64,000 nucleotides of DNA from Glandiceps talaboti (GCF_964340395.1 NC_135561.1:16924365-16988364); one strand, 5' to 3'; positions 13,346 through 25,608 are shown, counted from the first letter of the stretch. Notes: generated by a model not told the origin, from the sequence alone. Numbers and translations are program-made.

Positions 13346-13698
13346 ACTTCCACCCATAAATATATCTCTTCCTTACGGAAGAAAAAAGGAAGATTTTCAT
13401 TAAACGTAAAACAAGATGGAGAACCCCTGACTTCATTTCACTGTTGGAAAAGGTTATAAACAATAGTTCACATGGTAAAGATTTAAAAGATTTGAATAAC
13501 TTCGGTTTTCAGGGAAATGGTTGCCAAGGTATATGTTAACATTAAGAATACTTCTCAGCAATCACTCCGTAGCCCGGATGTGCAGAACATATAATGACTA
13601 TCGTACAAAAAGTGATAACGTTGTAAAAATGGCTTTTTTTGTTAGTGTAGGTCTATTTTTTTTTTATATTCATAATGTGAAATTTCTTATTTTGTTAC

Positions 13699-14115
13699 CT
13701 TTCTTTTCTGTCGTATTATCTTCCTATCTCTCGCCTGATCAGCTATTCCAGGTAGATGACGGTTCCATAAGTGTATTCCAATGTGTCCATAACAAACACA
13801 GAGAACAGCGAGAGGTATAGCAAAGGTGAATATAAATAACAGCCATATGTATAACTCCTTCGGATTCGCTAGATGTGATGACGTTGGCCAGTCCTCTTCG
13901 CATATATTTGCAGATGTATTATTAGACAGTTGCACGTTGTTTACGACACAAAATACGAATTTCGGACTGGCTATGCCGAACGACACTAACCAAGTGAGAG
14001 CGATGAGTGCTGCTATTTGTTTGGAAGATGCTTTTATATGTAATGGATACATCACAACGTGATATCTTTCTATTCCAATGGCTGTCATGGTAACAATGCT
14101 GACGATTTGCGAAAC
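13699..14115 (-). CDS. QRFP-like GPCR, exon 2 (TM3 to TM5, ICL3)
   Basis: This exon encodes 139 codons. It holds the second half of TM3 with the E/DRY equivalent (GIERYHVVMYPL), TM4 with its conserved Trp (ALTWLVSFGIASP), an extracellular loop 2 with Cys (SANICEEDW), TM5 with its conserved Pro (FTFAIPLAVLCVCYGHIGI) and a basic ICL3. The acceptor AG is at 14117-14116 and the donor GTAACA begins at 13698. Both are phase 0. The EEDW loop motif and the HIGIHLW end of TM5 resemble QRFP/GPR103 receptors, which have LEEW and KIGYELW. The ligand is inferred from family resemblance only; related RFamide receptors are the alternative. Confidence 0.94.
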
Positions 14116-14119
14116 CTGG

Positions 14120-14880
14120 TAAATAACAGGGAAACAATTGTCAGCACTTCAAAATAAGTGTTATTTCTGGCCAAATGTGTCGAAATATTGGGTCCAATGA
14201 ATAAAATTTGCAAGTTACCTTGATCGTTAATTTGATATTCATCAATTATTCACACACTTAAAACGCATTTCAGATTCACTTCCTATTTGTTATGTAGATG
14301 AGCTTTGTTGCTATGGTAACCGTTTGTAATTGGTGATATCAATAACCACGAAAAACAATATTCTTGTATCTGTGGTGATTCAAAATGGCAGTACAAGATA
14401 AGGTTATTTTTACATTTAATCCCAATATCTTGCCTGCTCAGTGCCATCCATATCCATCCATACCTCCCTCCCTCATCAATTCATCCATTAATTTTCTCAT
14501 TTCTAAAAAGTTTAATGATTGTACTAAGCTTAAATAGCATATCGACTGATAACTACATCCCTGTGAGGATTACCAGTGGTTTATCGATCAATTTGAAAGT
14601 CATATTTGATTTACTATTTTCAAGACTGTATGAATTATTGATATGAGAGGTTCGGACGTGATTTGAATGTCCAAGAGGAATTGAACACATATCGTAGCCT
14701 AAAAATCGCAATATGTGTAGTAACCTTTCATGGTGTACTTTAAAGAAAATGAATTTCAGTTGTAATTGTATACTCATAACTTGTAACATGAGAGACACAC
14801 TTATTCTTTTTATAATGTCATAATTGCCGTACAGTACTAGTGACCCGCGACTAGTCTTAACGTCACTGCCATACATAATC
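14120..14880. other. GPCR intron 1, repeat-poor part
   Basis: No coding or RNA feature was seen. The minus-strand frame at 14553-14900 has no domain and is treated as chance. Confidence 0.4.
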
Positions 14881-14884
14881 ACTG

Positions 14885-15206
14885 AATTGCTACATTTCAT
14901 CGGCTAACTCGACAAAATATCTTACTAACACTGTTACATTTCGATAAAATATCTTTGTTAATAGTATTGCTACATTTAAACTAACATTGTTACATGTCAT
15001 CCTCTGACTTAACAAAATATCTTACTAACATTAATACATTATACATATATCGCCTAATTCGACAAAATATCTTTAAAATATCTTGGTAACAGTGCTACAG
15101 TTTCATCATTCGACTAAACTGAAAATCTTACTAACATGACTCGACAAAATTAAACATCCTACTAATATTGCTACATTTCATCGTCTGACTCGACAAAATA
15201 TCCGAA
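14885..15206. repeat. ~45-55 bp minisatellite, left half
   Basis: Diverged tandem units of the form TTGCTACATTTCATCGTCTG - ACTCGACAAAATATCTTACT - AACA, about six to seven units. The array resumes at 17055-17210 after an inserted 1.85 kb element. Single units of the same sequence are scattered at 0.2-3.2, 17.4 and 19.2 kb. Confidence 0.8.
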
Positions 15207-17054
15207 GAAGTCCATTTCAAGTTGCCGGTACCGCAGGCGGTTCCCGCGGGAATCCAAACCCTCCGTACCGCCGGCGGTTTTACCGCTTTGTTACCGTGCA
15301 TACTAGTATTCATGAGAAACTCATTACCGCTTGACATGGCATAACGAATTCAGTGTGAATGGGGTACCTGAATATTAATCAGATCGTTGTTTCTGGTCGG
15401 TCCAGCGGGAACCGCGGGAACCTCGGTTTCTTCCGTCAATACAAAGAGGTTTTAGACAGTAAAAAGTTACTGTCTATGGTTCTATGAGAATACAATAAAA
15501 TGGCGATAATAAAGATAATATAGATGTGTATAAGCCAAACGTTTATGGTAGGGGTAAAAATATGCTCGTTTTATATGATCGTATAAATTCACTGCAAGTA
15601 ATGTTATAATTGGTTAACTGCGACGTACGTTAAAAATCATCAGACGATTTCGAGTCAGGAAGAAACATTGCCATACGAATCAAGTTTATTGGAACATGTA
15701 ATCAATTTGTGACGAAAAGTCAGAAGTGTGAGCGAAAACATATAGTTTATGACGATAAAAAAAAAGTTTTAGATGTACATGTACATTGTCAAGCGAGTAC
15801 AAAAAAAGACATGCGCGAAGAATACCAGTCGATACGACACTACGTTTTCATATCGTTATTAAAACCATCCCCATCGACGTTTGGTACAAAAAAAATATTG
15901 GGCGGCATAGGGCAATAAAAAAGGTGCATCAAGGTGAATGCCGCGTGTTAATTGATATAATGTATTATTAGAGTGTGCCTATCAACATAGTGTGAAACGG
16001 ACCACATACTCATATAATTAAACCCTCCATATCAAAGTGTAGTAAGAGGTTGTATGACTTATTAATTGTCCAGTCTTTGGTGACAACAATTAGTCTTTAG
16101 TTGAGAGGTGTGACCGAAATCAAATAGTTACGACAATAAAACAGTATTAGACACAAATGATGTACATGTACACGCGAGTAGAAAAAAAGGCATGTACAAA
16201 AATATGTCAGTCGAAATGTGCAACTATTTCATACACAAAGTCTTCGGGTGGCCATGGCCGCGACGATTTGGTCTCGTGTAACCTCATGATTTTTCAGATA
16301 TTCCTTTCTGAAGTATGCACAACCTAAAGTAAAGCAGTTACGTTTTATTATAAGAGCAGTTTTCATTTCCTTTTATACCAAGCGCACATGGCAAGGGGGA
16401 CGTAACATGACCCCCTGACCGACCTTGAAGTAATCATGACGTAGCTACTAGTGTGAACAGATCTGATCGCCACATTTTCGTATCGATGAACACGCCGCGC
16501 CATTGCTTATAGACTTTCTGGTGTCGCAGAAGTGTCCTCGCAAGTTTGACTAATTGAGTCCAAAATCTTCTTACAAATTGCAGATTTTATTCGCATTTTA
16601 CGATTTGGCGAGTGGGCATTATTATTTTAATCATTTATCGATACTGTGACGTGAGGGTTCATGTCGGTACCTGTTTAAGTTGTGTCAGTTTTGAACATCA
16701 ATCTCAGTGTCTGAACGTCACCCATGTCCCCATTGAGTTCGGTGGTCTACTGAATTCAGAAAAAAAAAATGCGACAAATCATTGGACCTGCAAAACATCT
16801 CCGAATAGCATCGTGTGCGACATGTTTGCGATCTATTGTTCTCTCATGAATAATGAATTTAGGTGTTATCGGAATAATCAAAGGACATGCCACACAAAAG
16901 ACTATGGAGATAATGAAGTGGTCCCGGTAACGTCGGTTTCCCGTGTACATACAAGCTCATTACTGACAGCTGAACCCGGTACCGCTGTTACCGCGGTAAA
17001 GGTGTGTTTCCCGCGGGAACCGCCCGCGGTACCGGCAACTTGAAATGGACCTCT
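15207..17054. mobile_element. 1.85 kb DNA element with GC-rich inverted ends
   Basis: The left end (15207-15255: GAAGAAGTCCATTTCAAGTT then GCCGGTACCGC and GGCGGTTCCCGCGGGAA) is almost perfectly inverted at the right end (about 17005-17054). Weaker complementarity continues inward (TTTACCGC, TACCG words), giving ends of about 50-100 bp rich in CpG. Internally, a segment at 15700-15850 (GATGTACATGTACA, GCGAGTA-AAAAAA-GACATG) is partly repeated at 16110-16215. The longest frame (16612-17043, plus strand) has no transposase motif and includes the right inverted end. The element is therefore probably non-autonomous. It splits a minisatellite, so the pre-insertion sequence is easy to infer. The target duplication is unclear, at most CC. 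Confidence 0.8.
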
Positions 17055-17210
17055 TCCCTAACGCTGCTATATTTTATCGTCTGACTCAAGAAAACATCTT
17101 ATAATGACATTGCTACATTTTATTGTCGGACTTCATAAAATATCATACTAAATTAACATTGCTATACTTTACCGTCTGCTTCGACAAAATGTCTTACTAA
17201 CATTTTAGTT
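17055..17210. repeat. ~45-55 bp minisatellite, right half
   Basis: About three units (ATTTTATCGTCTGACT, GACATTGCTACATTTTATTG, TTTACCGTCTGCTTCGACAA) continue the array interrupted at 15206. Confidence 0.8.
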
Positions 17211-17594
17211 GTTCCTCTTTCTTTGCATGTGATATCATCATCTTAGCATAATGTGTTATACTTCATACTAATTTATTAGGTCTGATTAGGAGAATGATAT
17301 TTGTTATGCTGGCATATTGCTAACTGTGTATGATTTTGAGATGATCTGCCAAAATATCAGTGGCTTAAGTAAAGAAAATGTAACGATGTACCTTTTTGTG
17401 GAGTCAGGCAATAAAAAGTAGCAATACATCAGTGACAAATTTTGAGCCGGGTGATGAAACATAAGTGTTGATAAGACTTTTGAAATATGTTGAAATATAG
17501 CAATATCAAAGTAAGGTTTAATTAGTTACAATAGACGCTTTGCTTCATGTTTACTCAATGACATTTAAGTTAACTAGGCAAAATACGGACTTAC

Positions 17595-17960
17595 CTTGAA
17601 TACAAATGGTATAAACTTACACAGCACTTCACCAAAAGCCCAACCATTCATAAACGTGGAAGAGAATAGGAACGGCAGACACACGAGACCCAATGTCCAA
17701 TCCGAGATGGCTAGATTCAAAACTAGGCTATTCAGTGACCGTTTTCGTTTCTTGCCATATATCATAAAACTTATAACGACGATATTCACAGCAGCAGAAA
17801 TGATAGAACCGATGATAAACATCGCGATAAGGATGGTTTCTGTTCCCACCGGAATAGGTTCGAACTCTCCATCGAATTCATAACTGTAGGTATGTTCGTA
17901 GCTATCTAATGTTTCGTTCAATGGAGCTTTTCCGTCAACTTTAGACATGTGTACCTCCAT
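17595..17960 (-). CDS. QRFP-like neuropeptide GPCR, first coding exon (N-terminus, TM1, TM2, start of TM3)
   Basis: The chosen start is MEVHMSKVDG (ATG at 17960-17958); an in-frame ATG at 18011 would add 17 residues. The exon encodes an extracellular N-terminus with a glycosylation site (NET, about residue 15), TM1 with the conserved Asn (SAAVNIVVISF), TM2 with LNLAISDW (Asp 2.50), the loop Trp (NGWAFGEVLC) and the TM3 disulfide Cys. It ends at FVFK with donor GTAAGT at 17594-17589 in phase 0. The join reads FVFK|VSQIVSIVTM, which restores a normal TM3. The receptor should act at the plasma membrane through G proteins. Peptide ligand and coupling are inference. Confidence 0.9.
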
Positions 17961-18014
17961 GATGACAGAGATTATATGATGTATATAGGTTTCAATAACG
18001 TAAGAATACAATTT

Positions 18015-19080
18015 GTGACAGACTTGTATTTTCCACAGTGGGCGATTTTAACAGCTAAAAGTATGTCCAGGGTTGTTAGATGAACAAATGTCATCAGCGT
18101 TACTCATCCATATAGAATACTACAGTAGATTCTTCCCATAGGCTGTTGATACTCAGTACGACTTGCCATGGTATGCCATTCATGTTCCTTTTTCAAAAGC
18201 CAATTGATGCAATGACAGATTCGGTTTATATGCAGCTGAAAATCGCCTTGTCTTGTCGGGGGGTGCTCCAACTAGATGACAGTATCCCGGTTCTGATGTA
18301 CTTGCTTCCCACGATGCTACCCTTGGCTTTAGTCACTCTACGCAAATACTGCATAGGTGTGCAGGAGTTTACTTTACAATACATCACTTGTACCGAGGAT
18401 GGTCGTAAAGAGAATTGTTCAGGTAATGCAAGATTGAAACGTTTATTTTGGTAATGCTCTGATCAAAAGTGGTTACGACACAGTTTTGATATTTTTTGTA
18501 CATAAAGTCTGATACAATGTGAGAGAAAGTTGTGCTAATTTAAAAATGGTAATACAAATCCAAGGTGTATTGAGAAGTGCCCATTTAAAGAAACTGACCA
18601 GACCAAATACATTTTCTTATAACAAATTATGTAGTCATAAGGCCTCCGTATATTACAACTTTTCTTTTTCCCAGACCCCTGTCTATTTGCCATAATTATG
18701 TAGCACTACCGCCAAACTACTAATGGAAATAACGAAGTTATTTAGCTGTACATGGTTCATTTTTATTTAAAATGCAATTCAATGCACTGTCTAATATTTC
18801 CCTCAACTAAGTTAACTGGTGAAATTATCTATGAACGAGTAACATCGTGGACATTCTAACGTTCATTAATAAAATACTTCAGTCAACAACATAATCCACT
18901 AAGGCTTTGGTCGTAAACAAAGTCATGACGATGTTACATATTTACCTAGTGAGCAGGTTCAATCGTACAATCGTAAAAGCCACAATCATCTAAATTCTAA
19001 AATAGCTCATTGCTGTTAGAACGAAAGTGTACTTCGTAAACCGTAACTTAATATTAGTATACCTAAAACGCGTGTCAGCT
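18015..19080. other. 5' flank of the GPCR gene; no clear gene
   Basis: This lies upstream of the receptor start. The 102-residue plus-strand frame at 18146-18454 has no recognisable domain on either strand. Promoter elements could not be fixed. Confidence 0.35.
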
Positions 19081-19084
19081 TACT

Positions 19085-19270
19085 GTTCGTTATCATTCTA
19101 TATACAACCACGCAGACGTCAACAAGAAACTGCACATGATACACTTTGAGATAGCAAGACTAAATGAATACAGTACATTGCTACATTTTGTGTAGATGGC
19201 GTGATTTAACGTGCCACCATGGACACATCAAAACATTGGCGCCTGCATGTCTGTGCCTAGTTTAAAAGGT
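19085..19270. repeat. Dispersed repeat, copy (GATAGCAAGA family)
   Basis: This matches 10440-10635 in the same orientation: ACAACCACGCAGACG, GAAACTGCACATGAT, GAGATAGCAAGA and CATCAAAACATTGGCGCC. The word TACATTGCTACATTTTGT ties it to the minisatellite family. Confidence 0.65.
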
Positions 19271-19685
19271 TAAATTCATTCACACCAAATTTTAGCAATT
19301 GCGGTCTTGCTTTCTTGAAGTGTAGAATGTACAGTTTATTATCGGTTTCTTCATGGATGTATCAAACAGAGCGAGTGAAAACTAACCAGCGACCCGTTGT
19401 ATCTAGCGAAAAAGCCCATACATTTGATATAATTAAAAAAAAAATGAGGATGATGTAGTTGGTCTCCATGGAGACATAACCCTGTGTTCTGTGTTCTTTT
19501 TCAATTATGATATAATTTTATTAATGGTGTCTTTAAGCTCTGATAATACATTTACTATACTAACCTTTGGTGTGAGTGCCAAGGTCAACTTAGTGTGCAA
19601 AGTTTTATGAGCGCCTCACTGACAAGTTAGAGTGAGCCTATTTATTACACACCGTTAAAATGGCTGTATGCATGGACGGAATTAA

Positions 19686-19806
19686 TAGAATCCCACACCC
19701 CAATGGGCTGAGATGGAATATCTCGGGAATTTTTGTAAAAAAATTCCCCAACGAGTGTGAGATATTCTATCTCTGCCCATTGGTGTTTGGGATTATTTTT
19801 CTCATG
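19686..19806. mobile_element. Small hairpin element (~115 bp)
   Basis: The left arm (about 19690-19740: GAATCCCACACCCCAATGGG, GAGATGGAATATCTC, GGGAATTTTT) pairs with the right arm (about 19739-19796: AAAAATTCCCCAACG, GAGATATTCTATCTC, GCCCATTGGTGTTTGGGAT). The loop is only a few bases. The 67-residue frame across it is an artefact of the hairpin. Confidence 0.65.
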
Positions 19807-19869
19807 TACCCTTTTTATGGTAGGAAAACACGTTTAAACCAGGTTATTAGTATTACTGATTGAAATCAC

Positions 19870-21785
19870 AAAACTAAGGACGTCTTTACTTTGTGTGGAT
19901 GTTTTGTGTAACTCCGCAAAAACGTAGTTCCTTTAATTCACATTTATAACAACTAATAACATCGTAATGTTAAGATCGAGGCTTCATTGACTTATATAAC
20001 CACTACCTGTAGTATTAGCTAGACAAGTTAAGTTTGTTAACATTAGTTAATTTGTTGCAATACATTATATCCAAAGTATGACCAAAAATTCTATCATTGT
20101 TACTGTATCGGAGCTCGAGGCACATGACGCGATGGTCCACTTTCATACATCATGACAATAGAATATTGCCAATGCATGAATCTTTACAATATTAATTACT
20201 AGTATGTACATGCACACAAAATATCAAGTTTACATTTCGTTTTCGAGGTCATCGGGCATAAAGTAGAAAAATGGCTCTGACGACTTGTAGTCGTTGGCAT
20301 TTCTCTGGTTGCACTACGTATTAATCGCGGTACCGGTACCCGCATGGCTCGATCATTGCGGTGTTTTTTACGCGAATTATTTTTCACCTGAAGTGTTGTC
20401 TCTAAGGGTAAACAATCGATATGTTCCGAGGGGTTTAAATTCTCCGATCATAACAAAAACATGAGAATCCTACCTAAATGCGTCGCCAATATTTCATCAT
20501 CTAATTAGACGTGGCGTAAATGTAGTCCGTTCACTTTGTTATCGTCTGCCAGAATATACGTAGTTCCGGTTCTACATTACACGTTATTCTATTCGTCAAT
20601 CAATACCTACGCCTGCTGACTATGGAACGTAATAAACCAATCAGCAATAGGTTTATAAAACAAAATTTAAGTCGCGCCTTGATACAGAGTGTGAGATCGA
20701 TTTGTTCTCACACTGGCTGTCCCACACTCAGTTTGCAGGAACGTGAGAAATTGGTGTTTTACTGTCATGTTTTTTCTACTTGAAAACAAAGTGAAACACC
20801 ATAGACCCAGTCTGTGTGCATAGTTACGCAAATTAGAAGGATGTGTTAAAGTTTGTTATTGTATAGACTAAACAGTATTAACATAAATCACTACGTCACG
20901 TCTGGTCTATAGGTATGCCTTTTCGGTAAACTGGAACATCACCATAAATAAAAAGTAATTAGTTGCGTTTCATTATAATTACAAATGCGTGTTTCCCAGT
21001 TTATTTACGAATGTCTTTCTTCTATTTTTTTTTCTTTATTTCTTTATATCTTTTTGCATTATTATTGAGTTACAAACATGGACTTGGTCTATGCTGTTTC
21101 AGATTGTTGATTTTTAGAAATGATGTAACAAAGTAAAGTTGTCTTCCTGATTTAAAAGGGTCCAAAATAAATACCCTTTCCCCATACAAATGACCATTTC
21201 AATCTATTTAATGTCTGTTTACTTGAATTAAGAGTTTCATCAAGCAAATATGCTACCCTCGGGAGACATGGTGGCCTTCATCGAAAGACCTATAAAATGG
21301 TACATATGCAAACAGAAATTTTACAGTTCATTAAATTGACATAGTTAAGAGATCCGCATGTGAAAAAGAACATTTACCTTCCTACAAATGTGATATAATT
21401 ATTATTTTCATCACGTATTTTGATTTGGCATCGACGTATAGCTATTCAGAATACTCCATTTTGCATAAAATGGCAATAGAAACGTTCTTTAACTCGTAAG
21501 ATAAATCTTCATGTCACAGTTTAACGAGAGCAATCCTGTATGTATCAATATATTTTCTACGATTGATATTGAAACTGTTCCCGGGTGAACATCAACACTC
21601 ATTCCAATACCCACATGGATAAGAGATGTTTCTATTCGCGAAACTAAACTCATACGAGATGTAAACCGCCGGACAGCCTGCTGTTATTGCTATATCCTTT
21701 GTTATAATCAACGTATACGCCACATTACGATATATTGCACAAGTACGACGGGAAACGGAGATGAGACACAATTTGTTGAATCTCT
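19870..21785. other. Non-coding spacer
   Basis: No gene was seen. A small palindromic GCGGTACCGGTACCCGC lies near 20328-20344 and may be a relic of the GC-rich element family. Otherwise the sequence is plain AT-rich. Confidence 0.4.
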
Positions 21786-21789
21786 GGAT

Positions 21790-22650
21790 AACAAGAAGGT
21801 TTCACCACAGGGAGCTCAGGCTTAGTTAGTTTTGTTTACAATAATATACACAATCAAGTAAACAAACAAACAAACAAACAAACAAACAAACAAACAAAAC
21901 ACAAATAAGTAAAAACAAACATACCAACAAATAAACAAGTAAACAAACAAACAAGTAAAGAAACAAACAAAATAAACCAACAAATGAGTAGATACATACA
22001 TGAGTAAAGGACAACAAACCAACGAACAAACATACACTGCCCCCCCCCCCCCCAATAGTCACATATGGAAATAACACACAAGGGTTTGAAACGTTTGCAA
22101 CCAGCTTTCAAATGGCAAGATACCACAGCGCAACAACTCAGAAATCGGGATTTCAGCCTTTCTGTTCATTTTGCTGTCAATTTCGCTTGGTAAAAATGTG
22201 AGTTCTAAGCATATTTGTTCCAGCGAGGTTGATTTTTGATTGATCTGAAGTCAATTTATGGCATTTTTTTCAGGATATGAAAATTATAATAGTACTCATA
22301 GTGCTTGATCAGTCTCAACCCCTGTGGGTTATTTCCATATGTGACCATTGGGGGGGGGGGGCAGTGTTTGTTTGTTCGTTGGTTTGTTGTCGTGTACTCA
22401 TGTATGTATCTACTCATTTGTCAGTTTATTTTTTTTGTTTACTTGTTTGTTTATTTTTGTTTGATTGTTTACGTGTTTTGTTTATTTGTCTGTTTGTTTA
22501 CTTGTTTATTTATTTGTTTGTTTGTTTGTTTGTTCGTTTGTTCGTTTGTTTTTACTTGTTTGTGTTTTGTTTGTTTACTTGTTTGTTTATATTTGTAAAC
22601 AAAACTAACTGAGCCTGAGCTCCCTGTGGTTTCACGAGGTGTCTATACAT
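21790..22650. repeat. Long inverted repeat with (CAAA)n arms
   Basis: The left arm (about 21790-22095) and the right arm (about 22310-22650) are inverted copies. Shared in order: GTTTCACCACAGGGAGCTCA (left; reversed on the right), TTAGTTAGTTTTGTTTACA, the (CAAA)/(GTTT)n tract, ATACATGAGTA, GACAACAAACCAACGAACAA, a C/G homopolymer, and GTCACATATGGAAATAAC. The spacer is about 215 bp. The Phe/Cys/Leu-rich frames across the arms are repeat artefacts. This could be a foldback element or an inverted duplication. Confidence 0.85.
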
Positions 22651-22831
22651 CTTGAGATCAGATTACGTATTTGTTATCATTTCTGTTGAGATGTAAGTAC
22701 AAGCTATTCGCGTAAAACAGCCGACTTAAGAACACATTTCATCGTTTGTGAATCCTCGGGGCGTATCCTCGACTTGCTCGAGCCATGTTCGAATTAATGT
22801 CCGCCAACATGTACTAAAAATACAACAAGCA

Positions 22832-22875
22832 GGCTGGTGGTGGTGGTGGTGGTGGTGGTGGTGGTGGTGGTGGTG
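22832..22875. repeat. (GGT)n microsatellite
   Basis: About 14 GGT units. Confidence 0.95.
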
Positions 22876-23404
22876 CTAATGTGTCGACCATATATAAATG
22901 TAATAAGATGGGAAACAAGTGACAAGTCCCCACATATTGTAGATTTCCTATGCATTTAAATATCAACAAACTTTCCCACAATGAAGCAAGTTTATCGATT
23001 GATGAATGGCGTGACAATTACTTTCTTTTACGCCCTACCATTTATACTCCCCTTTATTTGTGACAGGACGAACGTGTAATTGGACATGCACACTCGCTTG
23101 TAAACTCACATACTCCAAGTAGACAATCCTGATAATAGTTTTTTCTAGAATTCGTGGAGTCGGCATATCCAACACTGTTACAAGTTGGAGGTGTAAATGG
23201 TAACTGTACTATGGAACTAGACTATGGGAATTAGTGTTGTTCTTATGTTTAGAATTTGAAAAGTCCAACGTAATTTGAATAGTTCAACTGATTTCCATTC
23301 TCTAATGGATGGTAGGAAAGCGTGTCACATTTTACAATGACGTCACCTGATTGGTAACCGTCTTAGTTGAAACCAATGAGAACTACACAATGGATACTCA
23401 ATGT

Positions 23405-23810
23405 ATTAGTCTAGTTCCTATACGGTATATACCTCCACTCACAGTATAATCATGGAGTCATTACTCTATAAGTTCTGATATGCATGAGATGCAATTTAAA
23501 ATTCATCCGCAGCCACCGCCACAGTCATTAACATCATGTCTTTGTAAATTAATCAATCACAAAATTCTAACCAATAACCCAGTCCCTCATTAAGTTAGTG
23601 TTTACTGGGTGGGCAGTTATGTACTGTCCAAGTATGGTATAATTGTCAGCTCAGGAAGCTACTTATACACTGTTTTATGTCACTATAGTACGTGTAATTG
23701 GGGTTCACTGATTTGAATGAACAGCCTTTTGTGCATGTGCTGATTGAGGGACTTTGACCAGGTGTGGTTTAGTTATAGACCACGCTGGCATCCGGACTAT
23801 CAATGTATTG
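23405..23810. repeat. Dispersed ~360-400 bp repeat, copy 2
   Basis: This matches 3483-3845 in the same orientation, including GCATGAGATGCAATTTA, CACAAAATTCTAACCAATA, GGTATAATTG, CAGCTCAGGA and GCATCCGGACTA. Unlike copy 1 it is not followed by a microsatellite. Confidence 0.7.
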
Positions 23811-24607
23811 ATGATTTGACCTTTCACAGGGTGTCAGATGTACAGAAAGACTGTACGTTGTTGACGTGCATAAACCTGTTCTCGGATTCAGTATCAGATT
23901 CACATTGGAGGGCAATATGAATATTGGACGAGTCTCATATTAAGCCGCAGAACCAAATAGTCTTACAATATAAATACGGAAAGTCACGACGACATGAAAC
24001 GAAAGCTGTTAAAAAAGAACTAATACCATTGTATAGAGACTATAGAAAATGTCCAAATTCACACCGACCATACATTAATACTTCTACAGACTTTTTTGTA
24101 GGATTAAAAGCATTTTAATCAGCCGCAATACAGATACATTATTTACATATAAAGTTAGTCTCAAATTCAAAATCAGAATCAGATTGGAGGATAATATGAA
24201 GCAAGACTCATATTGAGCCTCAGATTCGGCATTATGTAGTATCATCACAGTGACACCCCCCCCCCTCGAGAGCCAGCAAACAAGAGATAAATGCAATACC
24301 ATATAGTGACTACAAGAAATGTTCCACTTCACACCCACCAGAAAATGTTACTCCTCAAGACTTGTAAATGAGACTAAAATATTGTTGAAACTGTTGAAAT
24401 ACAGAAACATCATTGAAATAATGTATATCACCAAAACATACATCAACTGATCTTTGACCTACTACAAATGTCTCGGGTGACAAGATTTTATCTCTTGTAC
24501 TTTTTTCCTTTACAAACTAATATGTCCCCTCTCCCGTCAATTGGATGTGAAGGGAGAACATTTCCTATAGTCTCAACATTGTTATTTCTTATTTTACATG
24601 GTTTTTC

Positions 24608-25265
24608 CAGACGGGGACTTATAGATTGGGTTCCGTCTGTCTGTGCATCGGTGCATCCGTCTGTCCGCAATCGTTTCTTGGAGATGCCTGGACCGATTTT
24701 TTTCAAACTTGGTACAGGGGCAACATGCTATGGCATACATATGCACGTCAATTTGTTTTATGATACGATCCGTATGGCTGCCTGGCAGCCATTTTGTTTG
24801 CGAATTTTCCCTGTCCAAAGCCATAACTCAGACATGCTTTAACAGATCTCATTCAAAGTTGGTATTAGGACAGTGTTCTATGACATACATGTGCATTTTC
24901 ATTGTTGTTGTGATACGATCCAATATGCTACCTAGCAGCCATTTTGTTTGCGAATTTTCCATGTCCAAAGCCATAACTCAGACATGCTTGAATAGATCTC
25001 ATCCATCGTTGGTATTAGCACAGTGTTCTATGACATACATGTGCATATCCATTTACGTTGTGATACAATCCGATATGGCTGCCTGGCAGCCATTTTGTTG
25101 GCGCACTTTTCATGTCCAAAGTCATAACTCAGACATGCTTGAACAGAGTAGTGATATCAAAAACAACCATATGAGGCCAAACAACATTAACCAGGTTTGA
25201 AAATGACAACATGAACTGTCAGTTCCTTAAAACCCAATCATAGCAGGGATATGTCATTTTCAATG
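24608..25265. repeat. Block of ~150 bp tandem repeats present only in unit A
   Basis: Three units spaced about 150 bp apart carry GCCATTTTGTTTGCGAATTT, GTCCAAAGCCATAACTCAGA and TATGACATACATGTGCAT; the TAACTCAGACATGCTT word lies near 24825, 24975 and 25126. The block starts with a CCGTCTGTCTGTG-type run. Overlapping frames read through it because the unit length is a multiple of three. No protein is supported. Confidence 0.75.
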
Positions 25266-25608
25266 ACTTGTTTGAATATGAGGCTGAATGTGAGGCTGAA
25301 TATGAGGCTATCTGTTTCTGAGACTAACTTTATATACGTGCACGTGCATTTCACGTCGGCCGCTCGACTTCCGTCTACTAATGACACCACAAACAGCTGT
25401 CTCTTGCTCGTGCTTGGTATGTCCACAGATTTGATGATCCGAGATGTCTGAGGACTGAATCAAGAACTCTGTGGAGCTGTTACTGTGCGTGTGCTGATAT
25501 TGCAGTGTAGAAACTCCTGACGCAGAGACAAGTTGACGTTGAGATCTCTGTCCACCGTCACATTATAACACAATCGTCTGTATCGCTTAGGCTGTCTCAA
25601 CACAAACA

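Noticed and set aside
16612-17043. 143-residue frame inside the GC-rich-ended element as a transposase
   Set aside because: It has no DDE or zinc-finger pattern, and its end is translated from the inverted repeat.
18146-18454. 102-residue plus-strand frame upstream of the GPCR
   Set aside because: No recognisable domain on either strand, no splice or start support.
24468-25200. 124- and 185-residue frames upstream of TMEM45 copy A
   Set aside because: They run through a tandem repeat of about 150 bp (a multiple of three), which keeps frames open without selection.
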